Positions 45,337-57,599 of a stretch of 64,000 bases of DNA are shown piece by piece. The DNA lies in the NCBI RefSeq assembly GCF_030867095.1, contig NC_081830.1, positions 35,571,832 through 35,635,831 of the forward strand, in the 5' to 3' direction. The notes under the pieces were generated by a model. That model was not told where the DNA came from and did no database searches. It worked only from the letters and a program-made list of their open reading frames with translations. Position 1 is the first letter of the stretch. Each line of letters starts with the position of its first letter. The stretch comes from Alligator mississippiensis. Lineage: Eukaryota > Chordata > Crocodylia > Alligatoridae. Position numbers and translations under genes: made by a program.

Positions 45337-46970
45337 CACTCCTACCTACCAACCCACCCTGGAACACTACTTCAGCCAGTGTCACCATGTGCAGAAGTCC
45401 CTACCTGTGCCCCTTCTGAATCCCCAGCCATGTGGCTTTCAGTGCTCTTCCTACACTTTAGGATGGCTGTGGCATGAGTGTCCATGAAGGGAACCTGGCA
45501 ACAGTATACCTGCTAAAAAGCACCAAGAGCACTGAGGAGCTTGCTATATACTACCCTCACTCCTGAGAACTACCACACAGCACAGAATAAAGTCCTGTAC
45601 AGTGCCCATTTAGTGGGAAGCCCCTAGCATTCATCCCAGTGTGTAAGACCAATGCACCATGCCAACAATACCACCTGTCTTCTGGCTAACTATCTGTGGA
45701 GCAAGCTGTTGCTTCCACACTAGAGATCATCTGCAACAATCTCATGTGTGTTCCCATTCAGCACACCTGAATAACCAGGAATATAGGTGACGCATAGGCA
45801 GGGCAGGGGGGCAGGTGCCCCACATGAGATTGGCTGCTGCCTATGCTAGTGCTGGTGTCTGCATGTGATTGCTGTTCACCACTCCCACTCACAAGCGACA
45901 CCGTTTGGCTGCCTGTGGGTGCTCCCCACCTGGCCTGCCCTTGCCACCAACATCTCTGCAGCCACCTGAGGACTGTCCCTGCTCACTGCTGCCATGCCCC
46001 TGCCAACGCCTACACCTGAGGACAGTCGCCATGCCCCACAGCCTCAGGAGGCACAAGTCATTCATGACCAGGACCCTATATGGACTCTACACTAGCCGCC
46101 CTCATGTCTACTGGAAGACATCCTGGATAAGACAGACTAGGAATCTCCTTTCTCACTGCTTCTCCCTGTGCTGTGACTGTGAACTCCTACACCGGGTCTG
46201 GCAAGAACACCCCAGTGGGACAGCACTCTTTGCCTCAACATCTGTCTCCTCCATGTTCCCTAGATTCCTGTCTCCAAAAGCCCCAACCTTTAAGCCACCC
46301 TCCATTTTTAGCTCCTCATACAAGAACCTCCTCTGAAGCACTCTGGCCATTGTCATCCACTCAGGCAGAGACACTCCATGTCTAATGGCTGCATGATGCA
46401 GGATGCAATATGCCATGAAATTCCTGCTTACATGTCAGGAAACTATGGTGATGTGTTACCAGACTCCTGGAGGCAGCCCCAAGGAATTCTGAGCAACCCA
46501 ATGGCCTGCTCATCCTTCAATTTTCTGTGCATGGGTGGAACCTTTCTGTCATTGCCAGTCCCTTAATATAAGGATGAAAGTCTTTCAGTAAATAGGGAAG
46601 TCATTTGTGAGACCATATATGACTGAGAAGACCAATCGTAAGATCCATGTGTTTGCCTGCAGATATGGCCAGAAGGAAGGATGAGATCCTGGTTATGTTG
46701 GTTCTCAGCCCTTTCTCTTCGTCTCTTTTGTTTATCCACCCCCATAGTTAAACAAGTTTGCTTAAAATGTACAATGCCTTATACATCATGGCACCACTAG
46801 AGAATATTCAGTGCTTTAGTCTCAGTTCAGTCCTGGCATCTCATCCAGACAAAGTAAAGGGCAAGGGAACCTGGATATAAAATAATATAGGAGGAAACAA
46901 TAGGGAGACATCTCAACAATATTTTCAGAGAGGAATTAGGGCAATTAGTTACTGGAAATATTTATAGAAC
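45337..46970. other. unrecognised sequence
   Basis: The region 45850-46450 has open frames of 80 to 155 codons on both strands without a motif I can name. The - strand frame at 46153-46416 might be a decayed transposon protein, but this is only an impression. No conserved gene is claimed. Confidence 0.3.
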
Positions 46971-46979
46971 ATTTCCTGA

Positions 46980-47352
46980 AGCATGGGGAGCAAGCAAGAA
47001 AAAATGGAAGTACAATCAAGGAATTATGATTCGTTTGGTGAAATTGAGACTTGGTGGGATATTTCACATGGCTGGAGGAGTACCATCATGAACGGGTATA
47101 AATTGTTAAAAAAGGATAGATGGGTGAAAGAGGAGAGCATGTAATTTTATATATAAAATAAATGTACTGTTGTTTTCAGGTTCAGCACAAAGTGGGAGAT
47201 AGGCCTGTTGAAAGTCTCCGGGTCAAGGTCATAAAGGAGAACACCAAGGGTGGATGTCTGCTATAGACCATCAAAGCAGGAGGGAAAGGTGAACGAGGCT
47301 TTCCTTAAAGAGCTAATTGAAGCTTCTGAGTCACAGGACCTCATTCTCATGA
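46980..47352 (+). mobile_element. ancient CR1-like endonuclease fragment, copy 8
   Basis: The frames give NYDSFGEIETWWDISHGW and INGYKLLKKDRW-type text (about 47025-47125), then CYRPSKQEGKVNEAFLKEL and ASESQDLILM (about 47258-47352). This is the endonuclease of a CR1-like LINE, with stops and frameshifts. It ends abruptly near 47352. Confidence 0.7.
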
Positions 47353-47359
47353 GGACTTC

Positions 47360-48840
47360 CAGTTGCATGCACTCTGTCTGGGGCTCCATTGTCTGCCCTA
47401 GAGCAGGGCTCGTCCCACGCCTCTGCTCTCCAGCCCAAGCAGGGACAGGAAGTGGTGAGACACCAGCCAGCATGGCACCATTAAGGTAAAGTGGGCTGGG
47501 AGAGGGTTAATTCTTTCCTGCTTTCCCACCGCAGCTGGGGTCTGCTTGTCTGTTGGGGAGCAGAGGGGAGCGGGATGTGGGAGTAGTCCCTGGGGATGGC
47601 AGACTCCATCCTGCAGGGCAGAAGGGGTGTTGGGAGAAAGTAACCCTTCTCCCTGCTGCTTTCAACTTCATGGAGGGACTTTGTTCCATGCTCTTCCCCT
47701 TCCCCTTCCTCTCATGAAACTAGTGGGGGAGGAACTTTGTGAGGTGCTGGGGGGGGTACTCTTCCTCCCCAGCCCCTGCTTCTGTGGGACAGGGAGGGGG
47801 GTAGCCTCTATGCAGCATGGCCCAGCCTCACCAGGATGCAGGGAATGGCTATAACAGAGCTGCAGCTGCGAAGGTGACCCCACCCCCACAGCCTGGACTG
47901 GCCTCACTCAGCAGCCACATGGTGAGTCTGGGCCATGGGGGTAGGGCCAGCTCCCACAGCTGCAGCTCAGTGAGAGGGATGTTGAACCCTGTCACCAGCA
48001 CAGCCTGGCCTGGTGTATGTCGCTGCCACCTGGTTGGGCAGAGGGCTAGCCAGCACCTCCAAGCCATGAGGACTTATGAGTCCACATCCAACCCCTGCAG
48101 TGGGTGGCTATCAGGTTCTGGAACCTCTGAGCAAAACAAGCCGCACACACCAAGCTTGCCCGGGATGTACTTGCTCAGAATTCCTGTCACAGCTGCACCT
48201 CCACAGCCGGGCCCCACCATGCAGCTGCCTCAGCCAGGGCTGAGTAAGACTGGCCTGGGCTGCAGGGGTGGGGCCACCCCCAGAAGCTGTGGCTCTGTTA
48301 CAGCCACACCCTGTGCCCCTGCCTGGGCTGAGCAGTGCTGCACAGAGTCCCCCCTCCCCACCCCGTGGCAGTCAGGGGTGGAGGGAAAAGGAGGAGGGGG
48401 AAGAGTCCTCCCTCAGCACTGAACAGAACCTCCCCCAAAAACTGTGGCAGCCTTGCATAGAGCCTGCTTCCCCAGCCGGTGACAGGGAAGGAGAAGCAGT
48501 GGGAAGAGTCCCTCTCTGGGGCTGGGCAGCCCCACAGAACCCCCCTATGAACCCCACAGTGGTGGGGGGTAGGGAAGAGGAGGTAGAGCTCACCCAGTGC
48601 CGAACTGAGCCCCTGTCCCTTCCCTGTGGTGGTCAGGGAGAGGGAAAAAGGGGAAGGGGAGCTGGGCAGTGCTGTGTGGCAGGATTGCTCCTGGCTGTCA
48701 GGGAGCTGCTGGGGCAGGCAGAGCTCTCCCCTCCTCCTCCTCCTCTGCCACAACAGCCTGGGCATGCTCCCTCTTCCTCAACCCTCTGAACCCTTCAGGC
48801 CAAGATTAAGGTTTAAACCACTCCTCATTCTTACTTAGGC
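47360..48840. other. GC-rich noncoding region
   Basis: C- and G-rich blocks give long chance open frames on both strands, up to 201 codons. None shows a domain, and the amino-acid content is biased to P, S, G and H as expected from composition alone. I see no evidence for a gene. Confidence 0.45.
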
Positions 48841-48895
48841 ATGTCGAGGCCTGGCCATGCCCCACTGTTCCATTCCCTGGGGAACAGGAGGGCTG

Positions 48896-49047
48896 TTCTA
48901 GTGCCCCCAGACTTCTAGCCTGAGGCACTGCAGGCATTTGTCTGCATTTCTGGAATGAAAAGGGAATTTCTATCCACTTGGAAACTCATTTACTCTCTGA
49001 AGGTTAGACTAACCTGCAAGGATAGAATGTATTTACACTTGGGCTTT
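48896..49047 (+). repeat. dispersed repeat shared with 17530-17695
   Basis: Similar to 17530-17695 in the same orientation, opening ttctagtgcccccagacttct. Noncoding. Confidence 0.55.
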
Positions 49048-49329
49048 ATGAATGTCTGCCCCTATCCTAAGGGGTTAGCTGTGCAATCCCTAGAGAACAG
49101 GTAAGATGTCAGGGCAAGCAGCTATATTAGTCTCACTGATTCATTTTATGTGGAACTGGAGATAATCCTGATAGTGTTGATATGGACAAACTGCTAATAG
49201 TTGGGTTGATATAATAATTAACTACTAATTTTTCCCCTAAAGGTTGTGTATACATCCCTTTTCCCCTTTAATAAACCCTTACTCTTAAGACTGACATGAC
49301 TTGTCAAACCCCTCCATGCAGCGCACCCA

Positions 49330-50030
49330 CTAGACTAGGCGTAGAACTGCCACCACCCAGGGATGGGCTTGATTCTGGCACTGTGCCCCCTGGGAAACAC
49401 AGGCCTAGTAACCCTCAAGGGTACTTGACTCACTTCAAGAACTTGGGATGCACAAGTAGTGGTATCCCTTAGTCAGCCAAACCAGGGGGACCCCAAAGCA
49501 TAATCTAGACCCGCTCCCAATAAATCTTCTATGCTAGGTACAAAGGAGAACTTTATTGGGTACAAGGGTAGGGTTGGACTAGGGTACAGAGTTGAGTAGT
49601 ATCAGAGAAATCCCACAGAGCAAACAGGGTGGTTGGAGTAGCCTTTGGTCTTGCATCTGAGTTACTGCAAGCTATATATCTAGTTAGATCTCAGGTAGCT
49701 TACTCAAAAGTATCATCCAGAGGCAGGTGGAGATTTCCCTCTGGAGGCAGGCAGTTCCTTGATCATGAGTTTTGAGAGAGAGAGCAAGTTTCAGATGGTC
49801 CAGCTCCTTTCTCTCTCTGAGTTTTCCTCATGGATGCTGCCCCCTCCTTCTGGGCAGTCCTTAACTTATATAGCCCTTAGGATCTCATTTACCTGGTCCA
49901 ATGGAGGCCAGCACCTGTTGGCTGTCAGCCAACCAATTTGAAAAGCATCACTAGCTGCTGGGCAGACTGGCAGTCTGTAGCTCACCAGGGAGCCCAAGCC
50001 CCTCACCCAGGTATGTGATACCAGTCTCGT
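49330..50030 (-). mobile_element. possible solo LTR, antisense
   Basis: On the - strand a TATA-like box (gctatataagtt, about 49863-49876) precedes an AATAAA signal (cccaataaagtt, about 49548-49560) by about 310 bases, as in U3-R. Terminal bases and a target duplication were not found, so the borders are approximate. Confidence 0.4.
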
Positions 50031-50169
50031 AGGCTGAGGGAGCAGTTTTCCATAGATAGATATCTAGATTACATAGAATAACATTTAAAACATAAATTAA
50101 ATGAAACAGTAACACAGTTTTGTTCTTATGAAACAATGATAGATTTTGGTTCTAGAAAAGAAACATATA

Positions 50170-50278
50170 CCATATTTTCACGCACATAGCCCACCCATAG
50201 GTATAAGCTGCACCCACTTATAACCCGCAGAAAATTATATTTTTGTAAATTAGTCCGTGTATACGCTGCACCCGTGTA
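50170..50278. repeat. AT-rich MITE-like fragment interrupted by CR1
   Basis: Repeated words such as cacgcacatagcccaccc, ataacccgcag and atacgctgcacccgtg suggest part of a short DNA transposon. It stops at the point where a CR1 3' end begins. Only one end is visible. Confidence 0.3.
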
Positions 50279-50427
50279 TTCCCCTACCCTGGGGGTCTTC
50301 AAGAGGAGGTTAGATAGGCATCTGGCTGGTGTCATCTGAACCAAGCACTCTTTCCTACCTATGCAGGGGGTCGGACTTGATGATCTATTGAGATTCCTTC
50401 CGGCCCTAACGTCTATGAATCTATGAT
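50279..50427 (+). mobile_element. CR1-type LINE 3' end, copy 9
   Basis: Only the last 149 bases of a CR1 are present: the end of ORF2 (TLGVFKRRLDRHLAGVI-like), the tail with gggggtcggacttgatgat, and tctatgaatctatg. It is nearly identical to the end of the copy at 2183-4911 and so belongs to that subfamily. The chance - strand frame across it is not a gene. Confidence 0.88.
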
Positions 50428-50429
50428 AT

Positions 50430-51200
50430 CTTTTCATAAACCAATAGGTAGAAAATTCAGGTCACAGAATACTGGCTTAAATACGTCCATCATCATTGAA
50501 AGAATTAATAGGATTTTTGGATTCCCCACCACCCCAAAATAGGTTGTTTGTCAAAACTGATGTATTCTATGCAGATATGTAGAATAAATTTATTTTGCAG
50601 AGAGACAGAGACAAAAACAGACATGGAAAACATCTAATTGAAAACCTGACACTTCTGCTGGAAAATGAATGCCTCACATAATTTAATCTTGCACATATGT
50701 TGTTTGTTTTCATTACAATGAAAACAACATCTGATGGTGAAATGAACCGGAGTGGAAATGGACCGTTAAAATGTGGAATGAGAATGAATTCTCTGATCAT
50801 TTCTAGTTCTCAGTTTCTTAAAGTTTCCCCCTTTTCTCTCATTGACAAAAGTCATCATCAGAGGACAAGGAACACCAATTGAATTGCCATGGAAGTTACT
50901 CTGGAAAAGTTACTTACATTATATGAAATGTTATGTGTGTAGACATGTAGGTAGAAAGAGGATACAGAAAGCTATCATTGAGGTTTTGTTAAACCTTAAA
51001 CACAGGGAAAAATATATTTTACTACTTACTTTGCCACTTAGTAGAGATTTTGTATAAAACCCAGCACAAACACAGTGTTCCTAACAAATAAAAACACCAT
51101 CTTTGTTAATACTTTATATTAAGTTTCTGCTTAAAATGATTTATGAAGTATTAATGAACAGCTGATGGTTTTTTTCAGAAGTAAAAAGTTTCACAGAGAT
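50430..51200. other. AT-rich intergenic sequence
   Basis: I see nothing recognisable here before the inverted repeat at 51207. Confidence 0.35.
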
Positions 51201-51206
51201 TTTTTC

Positions 51207-51481
51207 TGCTGAAATATTTAACCAAACATTTTCTTAAGGCCATGCTGGAATCCCCAAGGCAACGCATTTCTATTTTATGCAGATTTCTAAGTTTCCAAAT
51301 TTAGTTTTCAAAACTTTTACTTCCACATTTTCAAGTGATGTCACAAAATGCAACCCTGTTACAATTTTTAAATTTGGATTGACAGAGTCAGGTTTCTTGA
51401 ACTCTCTTGCCTTTTATCTCCGTTACTAGATTGGGGATTCCAGCTTGGCCTTGAGAAAACGTTTGATTAAATCTTTCAGCA
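51207..51481. mobile_element. fold-back/MITE-like element with 51-base inverted repeats
   Basis: The 51 bases at 51207-51257 (starting tgctgaaatatttaacc, ending gctggaatccccaa) reappear as an inverted copy at 51431-51481, matching at 46 of 51 positions. The 173 bases between the arms do not pair and have no coding content. Weaker pairing may continue outward by 10 bases or so. Such long, similar arms are typical of a nonautonomous DNA transposon or fold-back element. I could not find a transposase or a clear target duplication. Confidence 0.7.
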
Positions 51482-51489
51482 GGGGAAAT

Positions 51490-52520
51490 CTGCATGCCCT
51501 TAGCTATAAGTCATAATTATAAGCAATCTTTTTGGCTCTACAGTCATTTTTAACAGCTGAGTAGGCGTGCATTAAAACATCCATCAAACATTTATTAATT
51601 GTGTTTTAGAAGGGCCGATAAGGTATCCTCCATGCTTTCAAGGATAACATTTCAGGTGTATTAAAATATTGATTTGTCTTGATGTAGAATGAAAAACTGT
51701 ATAGGCCTACCTTTGCTGAATAGGGATTTGCTTCAAAGGCATGTAGAACTCCTGAAGCTAATGATGCTGTTCAAGGAGTGTGAGGCAACTCATCATGCAT
51801 AAATACTTCCAACCTGGAAACAGGGTAGAGAATCAAATGGTTGTGAAAGTATGGTGAGAAATACAGATCTCCTTTGTTCTGATTCCTGTAGAAGACATAG
51901 ATTCCTTTCCTGTTTCTGAAAAGGAAACAGAGAAGTTTCTTCACTGACTCCAAAGCATTCCAGTAGGTATCAGACAAGTATAATATACATATTTTACATG
52001 TCCTCCTGAGAGCCAATCCCTCATGGATACCACAGTCAGGGGAAAAAAAAACAAAAACAGAAAACCCCAAAGCAGAAATCTTTGTGAACTAAGCTCATAA
52101 ATTACATCTTAATAACAAAAGCAAAACACAGAAAAGAGGGTTCTTTGGGGTGTCTCTTTTAAAATTTTAAATGACCTTATCTCTGAAATTTCCTTTGTGC
52201 CACACATTTTTAAATATTCTCTAGTATCTTTGCCTGTTTTGTTCATGCCATTTTTTGTTATGCTGGAACTAGGTGTTTTTCCATCTGTTGTAACACATAC
52301 GATGATAGAGTAAACTGGTTAATAGAATGACTGATTGAGAGATGTAGTTAGTGAAAAATATGTTGATTTTCACTTTTTGGAAAATGGTCTAATGCTGTCT
52401 CTGACCTCCACAACTGTGACTTGGAACTAGAAGGCCTGGCAAGCAGGAGCATGGCCAGGAGCCAGAACTCTATCCTTCCTCTGGGGGTTACGTAAAGCAA
52501 GAGCATGGAGCCTGGAGATG
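51490..52520. other. AT-rich intergenic sequence
   Basis: No recognisable gene or repeat. Confidence 0.35.
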
Positions 52521-52523
52521 CTT

Positions 52524-52850
52524 GCATAAGAACATAAGAATATACAAGTGCCATAGTGGGGCCGAGGAATGGTCCATGCCCAGTATCCTGTCTCAGACAG
52601 TGGCAGAAATGGATGCTATAGAGGGAGAGCACTGAACCAGATATCTCCAGAGTGATCTTTCCCCTATTCAGTATGCTTTCTGGCATCCACCATTTTTTGG
52701 TTTAGAAATACTGCAGGAAACATCTCCAACCATTCTGCTCACCGCCATAAATAGATCTAGTATCCATTAATTTATCTAAGCCCTATAGATCTCCACCACC
52801 TCTGGAGGCAATGAATTCCATAAGTTAACTATGCATTGCACCACCTGGTG
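52524..52850 (-). repeat. antisense 3' end of a CR1-like LINE family
   Basis: On the + strand it opens cataagaacataagaat, an octamer-type repeat like the 3' ends of CR1 elements read backward. It continues with ggtccatgcccagtatcctg and a later gaattccataagttaactatg stretch that I recognise as a common reptile interspersed repeat. It is noncoding. The subfamily is not certain. Confidence 0.5.
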
Positions 52851-54880
52851 GCATTGCTCCCAGAGCAGACCTGCAAGCAGTTAACTGTGGCAAAGCATGG
52901 ACCCTGGGGAAGCATGACTTCCCACAGTCTTTTATCTCTCCATGCTTGATGCTAAACTGCCCTTTCCCACCATGCCCCCTAGAAATGTAGGAGGCTGAGG
53001 AGGCAAGCCACAGACTCCCCTACCCACAACAAATTCTCCTGTCTAGGGCGGGGGCAGTCCAGATGTAGGACAAAAGTTGGAGAGAGGCATTTGTGTGGCC
53101 TATGGCCCATAGGCCTGCATCAAGTCTTAGAGGTCCTTGGAGATGATAGATGGTGCCATCCACGTAGGTTGGTGTCATACCCACTTGGGGTGGGTTGGGA
53201 TGTTGGCTTGGGACCAGTACAGAATCCTAGGATAAAGGAAGTTGGCTGGGGGGTAAGTAGAGAAGAGCAAGGGGGTCACCCTATCCACCCCCAGATTTAT
53301 TTTCCCTGTTGTAGCAGTGGGAGGGAGATAAATTCAATGTAAAGCTCCATTAATTAGAATCTGTACCTGGAAAACGATAACAAATTAATACATTTTCATT
53401 ATATAGAATCTAATTATTGGGGAATCATCTTATATTCAGGGCTGTCTTGTACTGCCACCTGTCCCACCACCAATTGCCACCCTGCCTGCCTCTCCCCCCA
53501 CTCCCTCAGCCCCTCACTTTCACTACTTTCTCTGGCTGATGCAGGTACAGGGGGTGCCCCAGAGCTTGTCCTGACCTGTTCTGTAGGGAGTGGCTGTGTC
53601 CCTACCCTGTGCTGTAGGGAGTGGCTGTGTAAGCAATACAAAAATAGTATAGGGCTCTGAAGTCCTGTAAGTTCTCCCTGGAGTAAAGATGATGTACATG
53701 AACATCAAGTCAGTCCCTTCCACAACATATTTACAAAGCCGTTTTTTGTCTTTGATTGCAAAATACTTCAGGAATCAGTTCTCAAGGGTGCCTCTAACAT
53801 CCTTAAAATATTTGCATGTCAGAAGACACTAGCACTCCAACATGTGTGAAGAAAATATTATGCATTCCAAAGATAGGCAAGGAACTTTGGTATTTCCAGG
53901 TAAAAGTGCTTTGGACCTCCCTTGTGTTCCCCAAGGGAGGAATTGCTTAGGACTCCTAGTCTTGCATAGTCTCTTTGAGTGCCCCTGAAGCCAGCCTAGG
54001 CAGAACTTCTAGAATGGGACAGTCCCTGGTTCCTTGGACCCTGAGAATGAGAATTTCAGTCTCTGGTCCTTGGAGTTAGCTCTGGCCTCTCTCAGAGTGC
54101 TACTTTTTTGTCTTTACTGAGACGGAGTATACCTGATGTTCCAGGAAGTGAAGCAGTCAGCTTTTCTTAAACAAAACAACATTAATTGGATAAGAGCAAT
54201 ACAGTGGGCAGAATCTACGTGGTCTGAAGTCCACTGGAATTCTTTCCCTTCAGGGTCAATTATAACAAATAGCTTTAAGGATAGATTTTTTTTTTAAGTT
54301 CTCAAGTCCTCTCCTACTATTGTGCTTTTATAGGGTGTTTATATGCATGCTCCGGGAATGGGGGGAGGTGCTCTAATTAAAGTCCCTGGACTGTCTCTTG
54401 TATCAGCATCCCCACACTGAAAAATGATGGCAGGGGAGCTTTAACTAAAGCTCATTCAATGAGCCACCATTTTTCCATGTGGGGACACTAATAAAAGTGA
54501 CTGTGGAGTCTGCTGGAGCACAGCAACTACCACACTCCAGCAGACTTGTTTAATTACAGTGCATAGGAGCAGCCTTGCTGCACATGTATAGGCATCCATA
54601 ACTTCTATTAGGTCTTTATCTGCATGGTGCTTGTGATGGGTGGAAAACAAGAATGCTGTTGTAGTCCCTACTGCAACCCTGAGCAAATCATATACTGTCC
54701 CTTCATAAGTATGCCCAACCTGTAAAATGAGAATAATAATGCTTATCCACTTCTTCTGAAGTTCAAATAACAGCACATGCATTACTCAGCAACTGTGGTA
54801 AAGGGAAATATAGTTTTTATACAAATAGATAGCTGCCAATGCTTATATTAATGCTGCAGCTAATGTGTTACCATTTCCTT
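52851..54880. other. intergenic, no recognised gene
   Basis: Mixed composition. The word gtaggga(gt)ggctgtgt is repeated in tandem near 53583-53630. No gene is seen up to the OR exon. Confidence 0.35.
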
Positions 54881-54896
54881 TACTCCAGCAGATGAT

Positions 54897-55187
54897 ATGT
54901 ACAAGACTGTAGAAGACAACCAAACTTCTGTGCTCAAAGAGTTCATCCTCTTGGGATTTTCTGATCAGCCAGAGAGCCAAGTGGTTCTTTTCATGGTTTC
55001 CCTTGCCCTCTATGTGGTGCCCCTCGTTGGGAACTTCCTCATTATGCTCTTGGTTGGCACAGACAGCCTCCTCTACACCCCCATGCATTACTTCCTTGTC
55101 AACCTGTCCCTTCTGAAGGTTTTCTACTCCTTCAGTGTCCAGCCCCAACTGCTGTTTCACCTCAGGGAAGAGGGAAGAGGGGAGTGA
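54897..55187 (+). pseudogene. olfactory receptor 5' fragment, possibly OR2/OR13-like
   Basis: A true ATG at 54897 lies just after a splice acceptor (tttactccag, ag at 54887-54888). It opens MYKTVEDNQTSVLKEFILLG, with a glycosylation site at NQT. Helix 1 contains the conserved GN (VPLVGNFLIMLL), followed by LLYTPMHYFLVNLSLLKVFY, where PMYFFL has become PMHYFL, and then PQLLFHL. The frame goes on only a few codons (REEGRGE) and stops. No helix 3 or later part is found downstream, so only about 90 of some 310 residues are left. FSDQPES-type text in the N-terminus suggests the OR2/OR13 group rather than OR14, but this is a weak family call. Confidence 0.82.
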
Positions 55188-55189
55188 GC

Positions 55190-57410
55190 CGCATTGGGCC
55201 CACTTTGCTCAGCTGAGATGAGGGGAGTTTGACTGTGCATTAATTAGCAGAGTCTTACTTGAGTTTCTTCTGGGTGGTTCCAGGCTACAAGGAGCATGTA
55301 GATATATTACAAAGAGGCAAAGCTCCCCCAAGGTCTGCACAGAGCCCTAACTGAGGCCAACACCCAGGTGATAGCAGCATTACCCAAGGCCTGCAAGGTT
55401 TGCTCCAGGAAGCGGGGCGGCCATATTTAGGTGCCCCAAAGGAGAGACCCAAAGCATGGTTTTGGACCTGGGACAGTGATGTCGATAGCTTAGCACATTA
55501 GCGCCCCTTATTGTCATGCCACATGGACCAACACTTTCTGTGTCTGGTGAATGTATATTGACAAGTGACACAGGAGAACTGAGGTTTCAAGAGAACTGGT
55601 GGTGAAGAAAGTAAGGCAGTGCCATATAAGATGGGGTGCACTAGCACCAGCAAACTGGAGAAGGCTGAGTATTGTACACGTCTGAGTTTTGTTTTCTGAA
55701 AAGCGAGTCAAAGATCTAAATGTTCACCTGTCTAGTTCAACAGGCTTTCTTTGTATCTGTTCAAACACAAAAACACATTTGTGCTGTTAGGAATTTGGGA
55801 CCATAAATTACAAAATTCCTTCTGTGCAAAAGAGGTAACAAGGACTGTATCTAGAAGTGTTTTTAAAACTGCGGTCTGGGCAACTATTCTGCCGAAGGAA
55901 GAGAGTTTTAAGCAGGTAGCGGATCATGTGAGAAAGCCTGCTTTCTGCCTCCAAGACTGATCAGTGCAATGTTCCCAATGATTCTATAACGTAAAATATA
56001 CAAACCACAGTAGAAGCAAGGGCTCTAGGTCAAGCACCCACCCCCGGAGCCATAGTATCCGTCTCTTTTGCTTTATTTCGGTCTCCCAAGCCCAAGATTC
56101 TTTCCCTTTTGAATGCCTCATATTCTAGTCTCAGTTCAGTTTTGCCTGGCCTACGGCCTGGTTTCGGCATTTAGGTTGCTGTCCTTCAATGTCATAGTTC
56201 AAATCCTCTTGGAAAAAGTGAGCCTGAGATTTGAATTCCTGAAGCCTCTCTTGTCCTGCTTATATGCTACAAGCAATAGACTGCTGAGTAAAATGTGCAA
56301 AGATTACCTGCTAGTGGCAAAGAGTTTTTAGTTATTGGTTTTGGCTGTCTCTAATTCTGGGGATTATGCTGCCCTTCTGTGTGTCATGTACATCCAGGCC
56401 CTCAGATAGTACTGCATCTGCCCACCTGACTACCCTTACTTCTGCTTTTATACAAGGCCACTTCAATAGAGAAACAGATTGTGCATTTGAGAGACCTAGT
56501 CCCTTCATGGGACCTACATGAGTGAAACTAAACAGCAACTAGACACCGGAATAAATTCTTACAGAAGAAAATCTAAATGACAGAGACATACACACACCAT
56601 TAGGAGCACATGTCTCACAGAACAACCATTTCTTCTTTGACCCCATTATTCTCACGCCCAAGAGAATTTTCCCTAAAGCTTTTAAAAATGACGATTTGGG
56701 AAGAAAAAATCATAAGCTGGCTAGACACTAAGAACTAAGGACTAAACATTGATATTGGGTTGATGGCACATTATATTCTATCCAGCTCCTGAATTCTTAG
56801 CTGCGAATGACCCCTTCTTTTGATAGGCTTCAACTTCCAAGTAATCAGCTTTTTAACTTCTGCTTATTTGTGTCTAATACCTGTGAACATTTTTCTCAGC
56901 CGCTCCTCTGGGCTAAGTATGGGTATTTGGGGATGTTAGGGGGACATTAAATTAATTCAAAACAGCTGCCCAATATCAGGTAAGTCAGGGTGGGGGTGAC
57001 TAGCCAGGTGGTTGGAGGTCCAGCAGGCTGCAGGAAATCACGGGACTGCAAGGGGAGAAGGAACAGGCAACACCGGTGGGTGAGGTAGGGACAGGTGTGA
57101 CCCGTGGGTTGGTGGGGCAGGTGTGACCTATGAGGGTAGGGGGAGTAGCAGCTCACTGTCACTGGGCACATCATTTACTGTGGAGCAGACTCATTCTCTA
57201 GTTAGCAAACATCTTGCATCTACACATGTGGCCCTATTAGGCTGCAGGAAATTAATTAACTTCAGAGCAGGGTAGTATTTGTAAACACAAGTCCTACCCT
57301 GCTACAGAGATTTTTAGTGTGCTGCAGAGCACATATAGACACTGACTAAGCTGGCTGCCTGCCCTGCACTGGAGCCCTGCACGGGAGCATACTCGAGCCC
57401 CAGCCAGCCC
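55190..57410. other. intergenic, no recognised gene
   Basis: No coding or repeat signal that I can name in the bulk of this stretch. The open frames are short and without motif. Confidence 0.35.
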
Positions 57411-57413
57411 CTT

Positions 57414-57514
57414 CGCAGCACAATGAGCCGGGTCAGAGTAGCCCAAGGCTGGTAGACTGCCCCCTCAGCATCCCTGCCAGATGCGGCTACTCCGACCCAG
57501 CTCAATGTGCTACA
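57414..57514. repeat. inverted repeat, 30-base arms with a 41-base loop
   Basis: The bases at 57414-57443 (cgcagcacaatgagccgggt and onward) pair with 57485-57514 as an inverted repeat at about 25 of 30 positions. It could form a hairpin and is probably the core of a small inverted-repeat element. There is no coding content. Confidence 0.6.
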
Positions 57515-57599
57515 ATCTCAGGCACATGTTCAAATGGTGCTCACAGGACCAATAAACTCCGGCACACAATGCACAGCAGTTTTTTGCTGCATGACAATA

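Noticed and set aside
46153..46416. Possible Harbinger/PIF transposase remnant on the - strand
   Set aside because: I could not match any catalytic or helix-turn-helix motif in order. The resemblance is too vague.
47546..48838. Long overlapping open frames on both strands
   Set aside because: GC-rich composition lowers stop frequency. The peptides are biased in P, S, G and H and have no domain, so no gene is supported.
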